Shown in pieces: positions 7,759 to 14,800 of a stretch of 64,000 bases of DNA. Numbering within the stretch: the stretch's first letter is position 1; each line of letters opens with the position of its first letter. The position numbers and the translations under genes were made by a program. The notes below the pieces were generated by a model. The model was not told the DNA's origin, made no database searches, and saw only the letters and a program-made list of their open reading frames with translations. Origin of the DNA: Amycolatopsis tucumanensis (GTDB lineage: Bacteria > Actinomycetota > Actinomycetes > Mycobacteriales > Pseudonocardiaceae); contig NZ_JAKGSD010000042.1 of NCBI RefSeq assembly GCF_021654135.1, positions 1 to 64,000 on the forward strand, in the 5' to 3' direction.

Positions 7759-9098
7759 GCGGTCGCCCCGTCCGGGGAGGTCACCGGCACCCGTCCGCCG
7801 CCCGCGTCCTTGCGGCCCAGGTCGGCGGTCGGGACCCGGTAGTTGTCCCGGCCGGTCAGCACCGCGATCACGTTCACCAGGCACAGCCCCGCGGTGAAGA
7901 TCGCGACGCCGACCCAGTTCGCGCTCTTGTCACCGGCGATGGCGGCGGCGATCGTCGGCGTGAACCCGGCGATCGCGAACCCGATCTGCGTGCCGATCGC
8001 CATGCCGGACAGCCTTACCCGCGCCGGGAACATCTCGCCGTAGAACGCCGGCCACACCGCGTTCGTCGCGCTGTAGACGACGCCGAACATCAGGATGCCC
8101 ACGACGAACACCAGCACGTAGTTGCCCGACGCGATCGCCCCGAGGTAGGCGAAGATCAGCACCGCGCAGCCCAGCGACCCGCCGATGAACACCGGCTTGC
8201 GCCCGACCTTGTCGGCCAGCATCGCCCACAGCGGGATCGCGCCGAGCGCGACGACGTTCGCGAGCACGCCGACCCACAGCATCGGGGTGCGCTCCAGCCC
8301 GGCGGAGTTGACCGCGTAGGACAACGCGTAGACGGTGAAGATCGTGCTGACCGCGGCGATCACGGCCGCGAACACGACCCGCAGCACGTCGGCCCAGTGG
8401 TCCCGGAACAGCACCGCGACCGGCAGCTTCGCCTGCTCCTTGCCGGCCACCTCGCGCTCGAAGACCGGCGTCTCGTCCAGCTTGCGCCGGATGACGAACG
8501 CGGCGACGACCACCAGCGCGCTGGCCCAGAACGGCATCCGCCAGCCCCAGCTCTGCAGCGCGGCGGTCGGCATCGCGGCGACCGGCAGGAACACCGCGGT
8601 AGCCAGGATCTGCCCGGCCTGCGTGCCGGACAGCGTCCAGCTCGTGTAGTACGAGCGGCGGTCCTCCGGCGCGTGCTCGAGCGACATCGAGTTGGCCCCG
8701 GCCTGCTCACCGGCCGCGGACAGCCCCTGCAGCAGGCGCAGGATCACCAGCAGCACCGGGGCGAGCACGCCGACCTGCCCGTATGTCGGCAGGCAGCCGA
8801 CCAGGAACGTGGACACGCCCATCAGCAGCACAGTGAAGACCAGGACCTTCTTGCGGCCGAAGCGGTCGCCGACGTGACCCAGGATGAACGCGCCGATCGG
8901 GCGGGCGACGTAGCCGACGCCGAACGTGGCCAGCGCCAGCAGCGTGCCGGCCGCCGGGTCCGAGCTGGGGAAGAAGATCTTGCCGAAGACGAGTGCGGCG
9001 GCCGTGCCGTAGATGAAGAAGTCGTAGTACTCCAGCGCGCTTCCGACCCAGGCGGCCACCGCTGCCTTGCGGGGCTTTCCGTGCTCGACCACGTCCAC
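7755..9098 (-). CDS. MHS-family MFS transporter, probable shikimate/quinate-type importer
   Basis: A 447-residue, 12-helix proton symporter of the metabolite:H+ symporter branch (ShiA, KgtP, ProP relatives). Evidence: GSALEYYDFFIYGTAAALVF in helix 1, GDRFGRKK in loop 2-3, RLLQGLSAAGEQAGA in helix 4, and RRSYYTSW after it. Substrates of this branch are carboxylates such as shikimate, 2-oxoglutarate or dicarboxylates. Its neighbours, a TetR regulator and a QsuB-type dehydratase, make a hydroaromatic acid the best guess. A strong inverted repeat at 9133-9157 lies in its promoter. Its 3' end meets the decayed SDR repeats at CTAG (7755-7758). Confidence 0.85.
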   Translation of the reverse strand: MDVVEHGKPRKAAVAAWVGSALEYYDFFIYGTAAALVFGKIFFPSSDPAAGTLLALATFGVGYVARPIGAFILGHVGDRFGRKKVLVFTVLLMGVSTFLVGCLPTYGQVGVLAPVLLVILRLLQGLSAAGEQAGANSMSLEHAPEDRRSYYTSWTLSGTQAGQILATAVFLPVAAMPTAALQSWGWRMPFWASALVVVAAFVIRRKLDETPVFEREVAGKEQAKLPVAVLFRDHWADVLRVVFAAVIAAVSTIFTVYALSYAVNSAGLERTPMLWVGVLANVVALGAIPLWAMLADKVGRKPVFIGGSLGCAVLIFAYLGAIASGNYVLVFVVGILMFGVVYSATNAVWPAFYGEMFPARVRLSGMAIGTQIGFAIAGFTPTIAAAIAGDKSANWVGVAIFTAGLCLVNVIAVLTGRDNYRVPTADLGRKDAGGGRVPVTSPDGATA

Positions 9099-9132
9099 GC
9101 TCCTGTCGCTCCGTTGCGGACCGGATTAATGT

Positions 9133-9157
9133 ACCGTCTGGTTACGTACCAGATGGT
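9133..9157. promoter_or_regulatory. Inverted-repeat operator between transporter and TetR genes
   Basis: ACCGTCTGGT (9133-9142) and ACCAGATGGT (9148-9157) are inverted repeats with one mismatch in ten and a 5-bp spacer. The site lies 35 bp upstream of the transporter start and downstream of the TetR stop codon, so it should control the transporter. Size and symmetry fit a TetR dimer. Confidence 0.65.
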
Positions 9158-9204
9158 GAGTTAGCCGGACGAGGCTTGTCAACCCGGAGAAGGGGACGAA
9201 ACGC

Positions 9205-9843
9205 TCAGTGCGCGGTCAGGTACTCGACCAGCAGGTCGCCGAGCATCTTGCGGTAGTGCTCGCGCCGGCCGGGGTCGAGCATGTCGCGCTTGAAGATGGC
9301 GTTGAACGTGTGCCGGTTGGCGGTGCGGAAGATGCAGAACGCGCTGATCATCATGTGCACGTCCAGCGCGTCGACGTCCTCGCGGAACGCGCCGGCGGCC
9401 CGGCCGCGTTCCAGGATGCGGGTCAGCACGTCCAGCGCGGGGTTGGCGAGCGTCGACAGCACCTCGGACCGTCCGATGTGCTCGGCGTTGTGGATGTTCT
9501 CGATGCTGACCAGCCGGATGAAGTCCGGGTGCGACTCGTGGTGGTCGAAGGTCAGCTCGGCCAGCTGCCGCAGCGCCTCCACCGGGTCGAGGTGGTCGAC
9601 GTCGAGCTCCTGCTCCCGGGCGCGGATGCCGGAGTAGGCGCGTTCGAGCACCGCGATGTAGAGGCCTTCCTTGCTGCCGAAGTAGTAGTAGAGCATCCGC
9701 TTGGTGGTGCGGGTCTTCGCGGCGATCTCGTTGACACGCGCCCCGGCGTAGCCCTGGTCCGCGAACTCGCGGGTCGCCACGTCGAGGATCTCGGCGCGGG
9801 TGCGCTCGGCGTCGCGCAGGCGTTCGGCGCTTTCGGTCGGCAT
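9205..9843 (-). CDS. TetR-family regulator of the hydroaromatic module
   Basis: A 212-residue TetR repressor. The N-terminal helix-turn-helix is clear (AEILDVATREFADQGY, then VNEIAAKTRTTKRMLYYYFG), and the all-helical C-terminal domain contains FDHHESHPDFIRLVSIENIH, seen in regulators of aromatic-acid genes. ATG 9843 is chosen because the HTH begins about 15 residues later and TetR proteins start this way. It is divergent from the qsuB-like gene (65 bp apart) and downstream of the transporter gene. A TetR-like inverted repeat at 9133-9157 and a looser half-match at 9862-9880 suggest that it represses both, relieved by a pathway intermediate. Confidence 0.87.
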   Translation of the reverse strand: MPTESAERLRDAERTRAEILDVATREFADQGYAGARVNEIAAKTRTTKRMLYYYFGSKEGLYIAVLERAYSGIRAREQELDVDHLDPVEALRQLAELTFDHHESHPDFIRLVSIENIHNAEHIGRSEVLSTLANPALDVLTRILERGRAAGAFREDVDALDVHMMISAFCIFRTANRHTFNAIFKRDMLDPGRREHYRKMLGDLLVEYLTAH

Positions 9844-9861
9844 ATGCGCACCGTAGGACTC

Positions 9862-9880
9862 ACCGACTGGTTCGACCAAC
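9862..9880. promoter_or_regulatory. Possible second site for the same TetR regulator
   Basis: ACCGACTGGT (9862-9871) matches the left half of the 9133-9157 operator in nine of ten bases and is followed, 3 bp later, by ACCAAC as a partial right half. It lies between the divergent tetR and qsuB-like genes, where autoregulation would act. The half-spacing differs by 2 bp from the first site, so support is modest. Confidence 0.35.
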
Positions 9881-9908
9881 ACCGGCCCGTGCGAGAGGAG
9901 TCCCGGCC

Positions 9909-11696
9909 ATGAGGCGAGGGATCGCGACCGTGTGCCTGTCCGGCACGCTCGAAGACAAGCTGACGGCGGCGGCCGCCGCCGGCTTCGACGGCGTCGAGAT
10001 CTTCGAGAACGACCTGATCGTCTCGCCGCTGTCGCCGGCCGAGGTCCGGCGCCGCTGCGACGACCTCGGGCTGTCGGTGGACCTGTACCAGCCGTTCCGG
10101 GACTTCGAGGCGGTGCCGCCGCCGGTGTTCGAGGCGAACCTGCGCCGCGCCGAGCGCAAGTTCGACGTGATGGAGCAGCTCGGCGCCGACACGATGCTGG
10201 TGTGCTCCTCGGTGTCGCCGGACGCTGTCGACGACGACGATCTCGCCGCCGAACAATTGCATACACTCGGTGTACGAGCTGCTCAGCGCGGTATGCGCAT
10301 TGCATACGAGGCGCTGGCGTGGGGCCGGTTCGTCGACACCTACGACCACTCGTGGCGGATCGTGCGGCGTGCCGACCACCCGGCGATCGGCCTGTGCCTG
10401 GACAGCTTCCACGTGCTCTCCCGTGGCAGCGACCTCGCGTTGATCCGGACGATCCCGGGCGAGAAGATCTTCTTCCTGCAGCTGGCCGACGCGCCACGGC
10501 TGCACATGGACGTCCTGCAGTGGAGCAGGCACCACCGGCTGTTCCCCGGGCAGGGCGCCTTCGACCTGACCGCGTTCGTCGGGCACGTGCTCGCCACCGG
10601 CTACTCCGGGCCGCTGTCGCTGGAGGTCTTCAACGACGTGTTCCGGCAGGCCGACCCGGGGCGCGCGGCGGTCGACGCGATGCGGTCGCTGCTCGGGCTG
10701 GAGGAATCGCTGGGGGAGCCCGCGATCGCCGCGCCGGAACTGAACGGGCACGCGTTCACCGAGCTGGCCGTGGACGAGACCACCGGCCCGCGACTGGCCG
10801 CGGCGCTGACCGCGATGGGCTTCGCGCACACCGGGCAGCACCGGTCGAAGCCCGTGCAGCTGTGGACCCAGGGCGAGGCGCGGGTGTTGTTGAACGCGAC
10901 CGGCGGGCCCACCGAGATCAGCGCGCTGGCCGTGGAGAGCGCGGACCCGGTGCGTTCGGCGGAGCGGGCGGAGTCCTTCCATGCGCCCGTGCTGCCCCGC
11001 GAGCACCGTGCCGGCGAGGCGGACCTCTCCGCGGTGGCCGCCCCGGACGGCACGGCCGTGTTCTTCTGCCGCGAGGGCTGGCTCTCGGACTTCACGCCGA
11101 CCGGCGAGACGACCGCGGGCGCCGGGTTGCTGGGCACCGACCACGTGTCGCTGAGCCAGCCGTTCGACAACTTCGACGAGGCCGCGTTGTTCTACCGCAC
11201 GGTGCTCGGCCTGCACCCGGAGATGCCGACCGAGTTCGCCGCGCCGTTCGGGCTGATCCGCAGCCGCGCGGTGACCAACCCGTCCAACACGGTGCGGATC
11301 GCGCTGAACGTGGCGCTGCTGCGCCGCGGCGAGTGGGCGCCCGGCGTGCCCGACCCACAGCATATCGCCTTCACCAGCGACGACGTGCTGGCCGCGGCCA
11401 AGGCGATGCACGCGGCCGGCGCGCCGCTGCTGGAGATCCCGGGCAACTACTACGACGACCTGGACGCCCGGCTGGCCCCGCCGCCGGACCTGCTCGCCGC
11501 CCTGCGCGAGTACTCGGTGCTCTACGACCGCGACGAGGACGGCGAGTTCCTGCACTTCTACACCGAGGTGCTGGGTTCGCGGGTGTTCTTCGAGGTGGTC
11601 CAGCGCATCGGCGGCTACCGCGGTTACGGTGCCGCCAACGCGCCGGTGCGGATGGCCGCGCACCGGCGGTTGCGGCTGGCGCGTCAGTCCGGCTGA
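9909..11696 (+). CDS. qsuB: 3-dehydroshikimate dehydratase, QsuB type (TIM barrel + HPPD-like)
   Basis: A 595-residue two-domain enzyme converting 3-dehydroshikimate to protocatechuate. Residues 1-290 form a sugar-isomerase-like TIM barrel with the divalent-metal ligands of QsuB-type enzymes at Glu134 (IAYEALAW), Asp165 (GLCLDSFH), Gln191 (FFLQLADAP) and Glu239 (LSLEVFND). Residues about 300-595 are a 4-hydroxyphenylpyruvate-dioxygenase-like VOC domain with the iron triad His412 (GTDHVSLS), His485 (PQHIAF) and Glu562 (VFFEVVQ) still present; in the known fused enzymes this half is not needed for the dehydratase reaction. Product protocatechuate would enter the beta-ketoadipate pathway, encoded elsewhere. 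A good GAGAGGAG site precedes the ATG. Confidence 0.9.
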   Translation: MRRGIATVCLSGTLEDKLTAAAAAGFDGVEIFENDLIVSPLSPAEVRRRCDDLGLSVDLYQPFRDFEAVPPPVFEANLRRAERKFDVMEQLGADTMLVCSSVSPDAVDDDDLAAEQLHTLGVRAAQRGMRIAYEALAWGRFVDTYDHSWRIVRRADHPAIGLCLDSFHVLSRGSDLALIRTIPGEKIFFLQLADAPRLHMDVLQWSRHHRLFPGQGAFDLTAFVGHVLATGYSGPLSLEVFNDVFRQADPGRAAVDAMRSLLGLEESLGEPAIAAPELNGHAFTELAVDETTGPRLAAALTAMGFAHTGQHRSKPVQLWTQGEARVLLNATGGPTEISALAVESADPVRSAERAESFHAPVLPREHRAGEADLSAVAAPDGTAVFFCREGWLSDFTPTGETTAGAGLLGTDHVSLSQPFDNFDEAALFYRTVLGLHPEMPTEFAAPFGLIRSRAVTNPSNTVRIALNVALLRRGEWAPGVPDPQHIAFTSDDVLAAAKAMHAAGAPLLEIPGNYYDDLDARLAPPPDLLAALREYSVLYDRDEDGEFLHFYTEVLGSRVFFEVVQRIGGYRGYGAANAPVRMAAHRRLRLARQSG

Positions 11697-12025
11697 GCGA
11701 AGACCTCGGGGTAGGCGGTGAACACCGGGTTCGCCGCCACCCAGTCCCACAGCTCGCCGGTGATGTCGCCGTAGATCTCGGCTTCCACCATGTCCGCGCA
11801 CTCGCCGCCCCGCTCGAGCAGGGCAGCCCCGCGGTCGTTGTGCGCGAAGGCGGCGTCCACGTCGGTGTACTCCTCGATGACGACGTAGCTGCCCGGCTCC
11901 CCGGAGAACCACCGGTAGGTCAGTGTGCCCGGCTCGGTCGCGGCCTGGTCGCGCAGCGCGCGGGCGACCTCCTCGAACCCCTGCTCGTCGTGGACGTCGA
12001 AGCGGGCGCGCACGTAGAAGCTCAT
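11684..12025 (-). CDS. Antibiotic-biosynthesis-monooxygenase-like (ABM) protein
   Basis: A 113-residue ferredoxin-like alpha/beta protein. Residues 1-75 show the ABM layout: VRARFDVHDEQGFEEVARALR, EPGTLTYRWFSGEPGSYVVI, EEYTDVDAAFAHND. The family includes small cofactor-independent quinol oxygenases, haem-degrading enzymes and many stress proteins. The C-terminal 35 residues are an extra helix-rich tail. It is convergent with the qsuB-like gene and overlaps it by 13 bp. No catalytic residue set assigns it to a subgroup. ATG 12025 is used; a longer frame from 12079 adds a non-family stretch. Confidence 0.75.
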   Translation of the reverse strand: MSFYVRARFDVHDEQGFEEVARALRDQAATEPGTLTYRWFSGEPGSYVVIEEYTDVDAAFAHNDRGAALLERGGECADMVEAEIYGDITGELWDWVAANPVFTAYPEVFAQPD

Positions 12026-12108
12026 GACCGCATCCAACCAGTGAACCGGCCCATCCGGTCCCGCTTCGGCGCCGAACAAAGGGCGTCGGTGTGAGGGAGG
12101 ATGACGGC

Positions 12109-12702
12109 ATGGACGATCCGGTCCGGGCGATGCGCCCGGCCGCGCCGGGGCCGGGCGGCCCCTCGCCCGAGGACCTGATGGCTCAGGTCGCGCGGGGGAG
12201 CGAGGTGGCGTTCGAGCAGCTCTACGACGTGGTGGCCGGCCCGGTGTTCGGCGTGGTGCGGCGGGTGGTGCGCGACGTGGCCCAGTCCGAGGAGGTCGCG
12301 CAGGAGGTGCTGGTCGAGCTGTGGCGCACCGCCGCGCGGTACGACCGTGGGCAGGGCAGCGTGCTGAACTGGTCGCTGACCCTGGCGCACCGCCGCGCGG
12401 TCGACCGGGTGCGGTCGGCGCAGGCGCGCACCGACCGCGAGCAGCGGGCCGGTGCGATGGCGCCGGGGCGGGAGTTCGACGAGGTGCTGGAGGCGGTCAC
12501 CGCTCGCCTGGAGCGGGAGCAGGTGCGCCGCTGCCTGAACGGGCTGACCGAGTTGCAACGCGAGTCGATCATGCTGGCCTACTACGGCGGCCACACCTAC
12601 CCGGAGGTCGCGGACCTGTTGCAGAGTCCACTCGGGACGGTCAAGACGAGGATGCGGGACGGGCTGATCCGCCTGCGCGACTGCCTGGGGGTGACGCGGT
12701 GA
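12109..12702 (+). CDS. sigK: ECF sigma factor, SigK type
   Basis: A 197-residue extracytoplasmic-function sigma factor. Region 2 is FEQLYDVVAGPVFGVVRRV through VAQEVLVELWRTAARYD; region 4 is LTELQRESIMLAYYGGHTYP followed by VADLLQSPLGTVKTRMRDGL. The pattern and its coupling to an RskA-like anti-sigma gene match SigK, which in mycobacteria drives oxidative-stress and antigen genes. GGGAGG at 12096-12101 sets the start at ATG 12109; the GTG at 12091 would place the ribosome site inside the gene. The stop overlaps the next start (GTGA), so sigma and anti-sigma are made together. Confidence 0.9.
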   Translation: MDDPVRAMRPAAPGPGGPSPEDLMAQVARGSEVAFEQLYDVVAGPVFGVVRRVVRDVAQSEEVAQEVLVELWRTAARYDRGQGSVLNWSLTLAHRRAVDRVRSAQARTDREQRAGAMAPGREFDEVLEAVTARLEREQVRRCLNGLTELQRESIMLAYYGGHTYPEVADLLQSPLGTVKTRMRDGLIRLRDCLGVTR

Positions 12703-13424
12703 ACCCGGATGTCCACACGCTGACCGGGGCGTACGCCCTCGACGCGCTCGACGAGCTGGAGCGGCGCCGGTTCGAGGAGCACCTGGCCGAGTGCGCGGAC
12801 TGCGAGCGCGAGGTGGCCGAACTGCGCGCGACGACGGCCCGGCTCGGGGCGGCGGTGTCCGAGACGCCGCCCGCGGCGCTGCGGGACCGGGTGCTGCGGG
12901 ACGTGCGCCAGGTCCGGCAGGAGTCACCAGGCCGCCGGGCGCCGACGCGGGGTTCCCGCAACTGGACGACGCGTTTCCTCGCGGCGGCGGCCGTGATCGC
13001 GATCGCCGTCGCGGCGGTGGCCGGGGTGCTCGCGGTGCGGGCGGAGCGGCAGCTGGAGACCACCCAGGAGCAGTATGCGGCGGTGACGCGGCTGTTGTCG
13101 GCGCCCGACGCGCAGACCCTGAACGGCGCGGACGCGGGCATCCCGGGCGAGGCGCGGATGGTGATGTCGCCCAGCCAGGACCGGGCGATGCTGATGATGA
13201 CCGGCATGCCAGACCAGCCGGCCGACGTGACGTACCAGGCGTGGACGATCGACGCGGCGGGCCCGCACCCGGCGGGGGTGATGGGGCACGCCGGAACGAC
13301 CGGGGCGCCGCTGATGCTGGCGGGCCTGACGGGGGTGCGCACGGTCGCCGTGACGATCGAACCCGCCGGCGGCTCGGAGCAGCCGACCAGCGCGCCGGTG
13401 GTGCTGTTCACGATGCCGGCGTGA
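12699..13424 (+). CDS. rskA: Anti-sigma-K factor RskA
   Basis: A 241-residue membrane anti-sigma factor. The cytoplasmic N-terminus carries a zinc-binding anti-sigma motif (His28, Cys32, Cys35 in FEEHLAECADCEREV) that holds SigK. One transmembrane helix follows at about residues 93-112 (FLAAAAVIAIAVAAVAGVLA), then an extracytoplasmic RskA domain of 125 residues with the repeated DRAMLMMTGMPDQP and VTYQAWTIDAAGPHPAGV motifs. In mycobacteria RskA is cut by regulated proteolysis, finishing with the site-2 protease Rip1, to free SigK; the S2P gene at 50.7 kb here resembles Rip3 rather than Rip1. GTG start overlapping the sigK stop. Confidence 0.9.
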   Translation: MNPDVHTLTGAYALDALDELERRRFEEHLAECADCEREVAELRATTARLGAAVSETPPAALRDRVLRDVRQVRQESPGRRAPTRGSRNWTTRFLAAAAVIAIAVAAVAGVLAVRAERQLETTQEQYAAVTRLLSAPDAQTLNGADAGIPGEARMVMSPSQDRAMLMMTGMPDQPADVTYQAWTIDAAGPHPAGVMGHAGTTGAPLMLAGLTGVRTVAVTIEPAGGSEQPTSAPVVLFTMPA

Positions 13425-13431
13425 CGTGCCC

Positions 13432-13455
13432 GGTGGCCGGGGTGCTCCGGCCACC
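13432..13455 (+). terminator. Hairpin after rskA
   Basis: GGTGGCCGG (13432-13440) and CCGGCCACC (13447-13455) form a perfect 9-bp stem with a 6-nt loop, 8 bp after the rskA stop. There is no T run, as is common in high-GC actinobacteria. It separates rskA from the convergent SnoaL-like gene. Confidence 0.55.
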
Positions 13456-13504
13456 TGGCCATCAGCACTGGCCAACAACAGCGCTGGGGTCGGCGAGCGG
13501 GAGA

Positions 13505-13963
13505 TCACCGCTGCAAGCGGCGTCGCCCGATGAGGGGGCCGAGCCCGGATCGCCACCACGCCGGCCACGCCCCGGGCCGCCCCGCGACGGCCATCGCCAC
13601 CGGCATCGAGTCGAAGAAGGAGTCCCGGCGCGTCACGCGGCCATCGGCGGTCAGCCACAGCTCGTCCACGGCCCGGAAGGCGAGCGGCTTGCCGCGCAGG
13701 GTTCCGCTCAGCCGCAGCTCGATGAACAGCCGGTCCTCCCGTCCGGCCCACGACAGCACCTCGCCCCGCAGGTCCGGCAGGAACCCGAGCAGCCGTTCGG
13801 CCTCCTGCCCCCACGCCTGCCTGCCCCGCGTCGGCGGCACCATCGGCTGGTTCAGCTCGACGTCCTCGGCGAGCAGTGCGTCCCACGCCTGCCGGTGTGG
13901 CCGCGCCCAGCCCTCGGCGAAGGCCGCCACGGCCTTCTCGTGCACGGCGGTCCAGTCGGTCAT
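13505..13963 (-). CDS. SnoaL/NTF2-like fold protein
   Basis: A 152-residue protein with the NTF2-like cone fold pattern: an N-terminal helix pair (WTAVHEKAVAAFAEGWARPHR), AWDALLAEDVELNQPMVPPT, and later strands FIELRLSGTLRGKPLAFRAVDELWLTADG, written here only in part. Members are ketosteroid isomerases, polyketide cyclases (SnoaL) or ligand carriers. The last 30 residues (AWPAWWRSGLGPLIGRR) are extra and aromatic. It starts at ATG 13963 with AAGGAGG 6-7 bp upstream. A striking palindrome covers its ribosome-binding and promoter region (13974-13996), so expression is probably controlled by a repressor not encoded next door. Confidence 0.72.
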   Translation of the reverse strand: MTDWTAVHEKAVAAFAEGWARPHRQAWDALLAEDVELNQPMVPPTRGRQAWGQEAERLLGFLPDLRGEVLSWAGREDRLFIELRLSGTLRGKPLAFRAVDELWLTADGRVTRRDSFFDSMPVAMAVAGRPGAWPAWWRSGLGPLIGRRRLQR

Positions 13964-13973
13964 CGTCGACCTC

Positions 13974-14014
13974 CTTCTTGCAACGGTTGCAAGAAGTATA
14001 CGGTTCGAAAACCG
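13974..14014. promoter_or_regulatory. Two palindromes in the divergent promoter region
   Basis: The 23-bp sequence 13974-13996 is a perfect inverted repeat apart from its central base (arms CTTCTTGCAAC). It overlaps the Shine-Dalgarno site of the minus-strand gene and adjoins a TATACT -10 box (14000-13995, minus strand). Next to it, CGGTT/AACCG (14001-14014) forms a second inverted repeat with a 4-bp spacer. Either could be a repressor operator; the first could also fold in RNA and hide the ribosome site. Confidence 0.6.
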
Positions 14015-14039
14015 GGCAGGCTGAACTACCCTCGAATTC

Positions 14040-14486
14040 GTGCCAGTCGACGTGCGCACCGAAATCGTGGTCGCGCTGCCCCGGGAAAAGGTGGCGTCCT
14101 ACGCGAGCGACCCGTCGAACGCGCCCGAGTGGTACGCCAACATCCTGGACGTTGAATGGGAAACCCGCCCACCGCTGCGCGAGGGCACCCGGCTCGGATT
14201 CGTGGCGCGTTTTCTCGGCCGGACCCTGCGGTACACGTACGAGGTGATCGAACTCGTGCCCGGCGAACGGCTCGTGATGCGCACCGCGCAGGGCCCGTTC
14301 CCCATGGAAACCACCTACAGCTGGGAATCGCTGGACGCGCACAGCACTCGGATGGTCTTGCGCAACCGCGGCGAGCCGAGCGGATTCGCGAAGGTGGGCG
14401 CCCGCGTGATGGCCGCCGCGGTGGAACGCGCGAATCGCAAGGATCTGCGCAGGCTGAAGAACCTGCTCGAAACGGGACGGCCCTAG
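14040..14486 (+). CDS. SRPBCC-family (polyketide cyclase/dehydrase-like) protein
   Basis: A 148-residue START/Bet v1-fold protein. The pattern DVRTEIVVALPREKVASYAS, DPSNAPEWYANIL, GTRLGFVARFLGRTLRYTYEV and ELVPGERLVMRTAQGPFPME is the usual actinobacterial SRPBCC layout, with a hydrophobic cavity for a lipid-like ligand. No catalytic residues can be assigned. It starts at GTG 14040 and its stop overlaps the following KTSC gene by one base (TAGTG), so the pair is co-translated. It is divergent from the SnoaL-like gene across two palindromes, and both may share a regulator. Confidence 0.8.
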   Translation: MPVDVRTEIVVALPREKVASYASDPSNAPEWYANILDVEWETRPPLREGTRLGFVARFLGRTLRYTYEVIELVPGERLVMRTAQGPFPMETTYSWESLDAHSTRMVLRNRGEPSGFAKVGARVMAAAVERANRKDLRRLKNLLETGRP

Positions 14487-14698
14487 TGCGCCGCCACCCC
14501 GTTTCCTCCAGTGCGCTCGCGGCGGTCGGGTACGACGCGGCACGGCGCATTCTGGAGGTGGAATTCCTGCACCACGGCATTTACCGGTACCTGGGCGTGG
14601 AAAGCGCTATCTACCGCGCGTTGCTGGCCGCGGAGAGCAAGGGCGGCTACTTCCAGGCCCGCATCCGCGACCGCTACCCGCACGAGCGGCTCGCCTGA
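14486..14698 (+). CDS. KTSC-domain protein
   Basis: A 70-residue protein that is one KTSC domain: VSSSALAAVGYDAARRILEVEF, then IYRYLGVESAIYRALLAAES, KGGYF and RIRDRYPHER (shown in pieces). KTSC proteins are small and widespread in bacteria and phages; some contact nucleic-acid enzymes, but no function is established. It starts with GTG 14486, whose G is the last base of the SRPBCC stop codon. It is easily missed because it is short and uses a GTG start. Confidence 0.85.
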   Translation: MRRHPVSSSALAAVGYDAARRILEVEFLHHGIYRYLGVESAIYRALLAAESKGGYFQARIRDRYPHERLA

Positions 14699-14800
14699 AC
14701 CGTTCGCCGTCCGTTCGCCTGCGCGTCGTCTGCGGTCCCCGCCCGGGTCGGAATCGGCGGTTTTGATCCCTTCGCACGGTTCCCACCACAGGAGGTCGTC

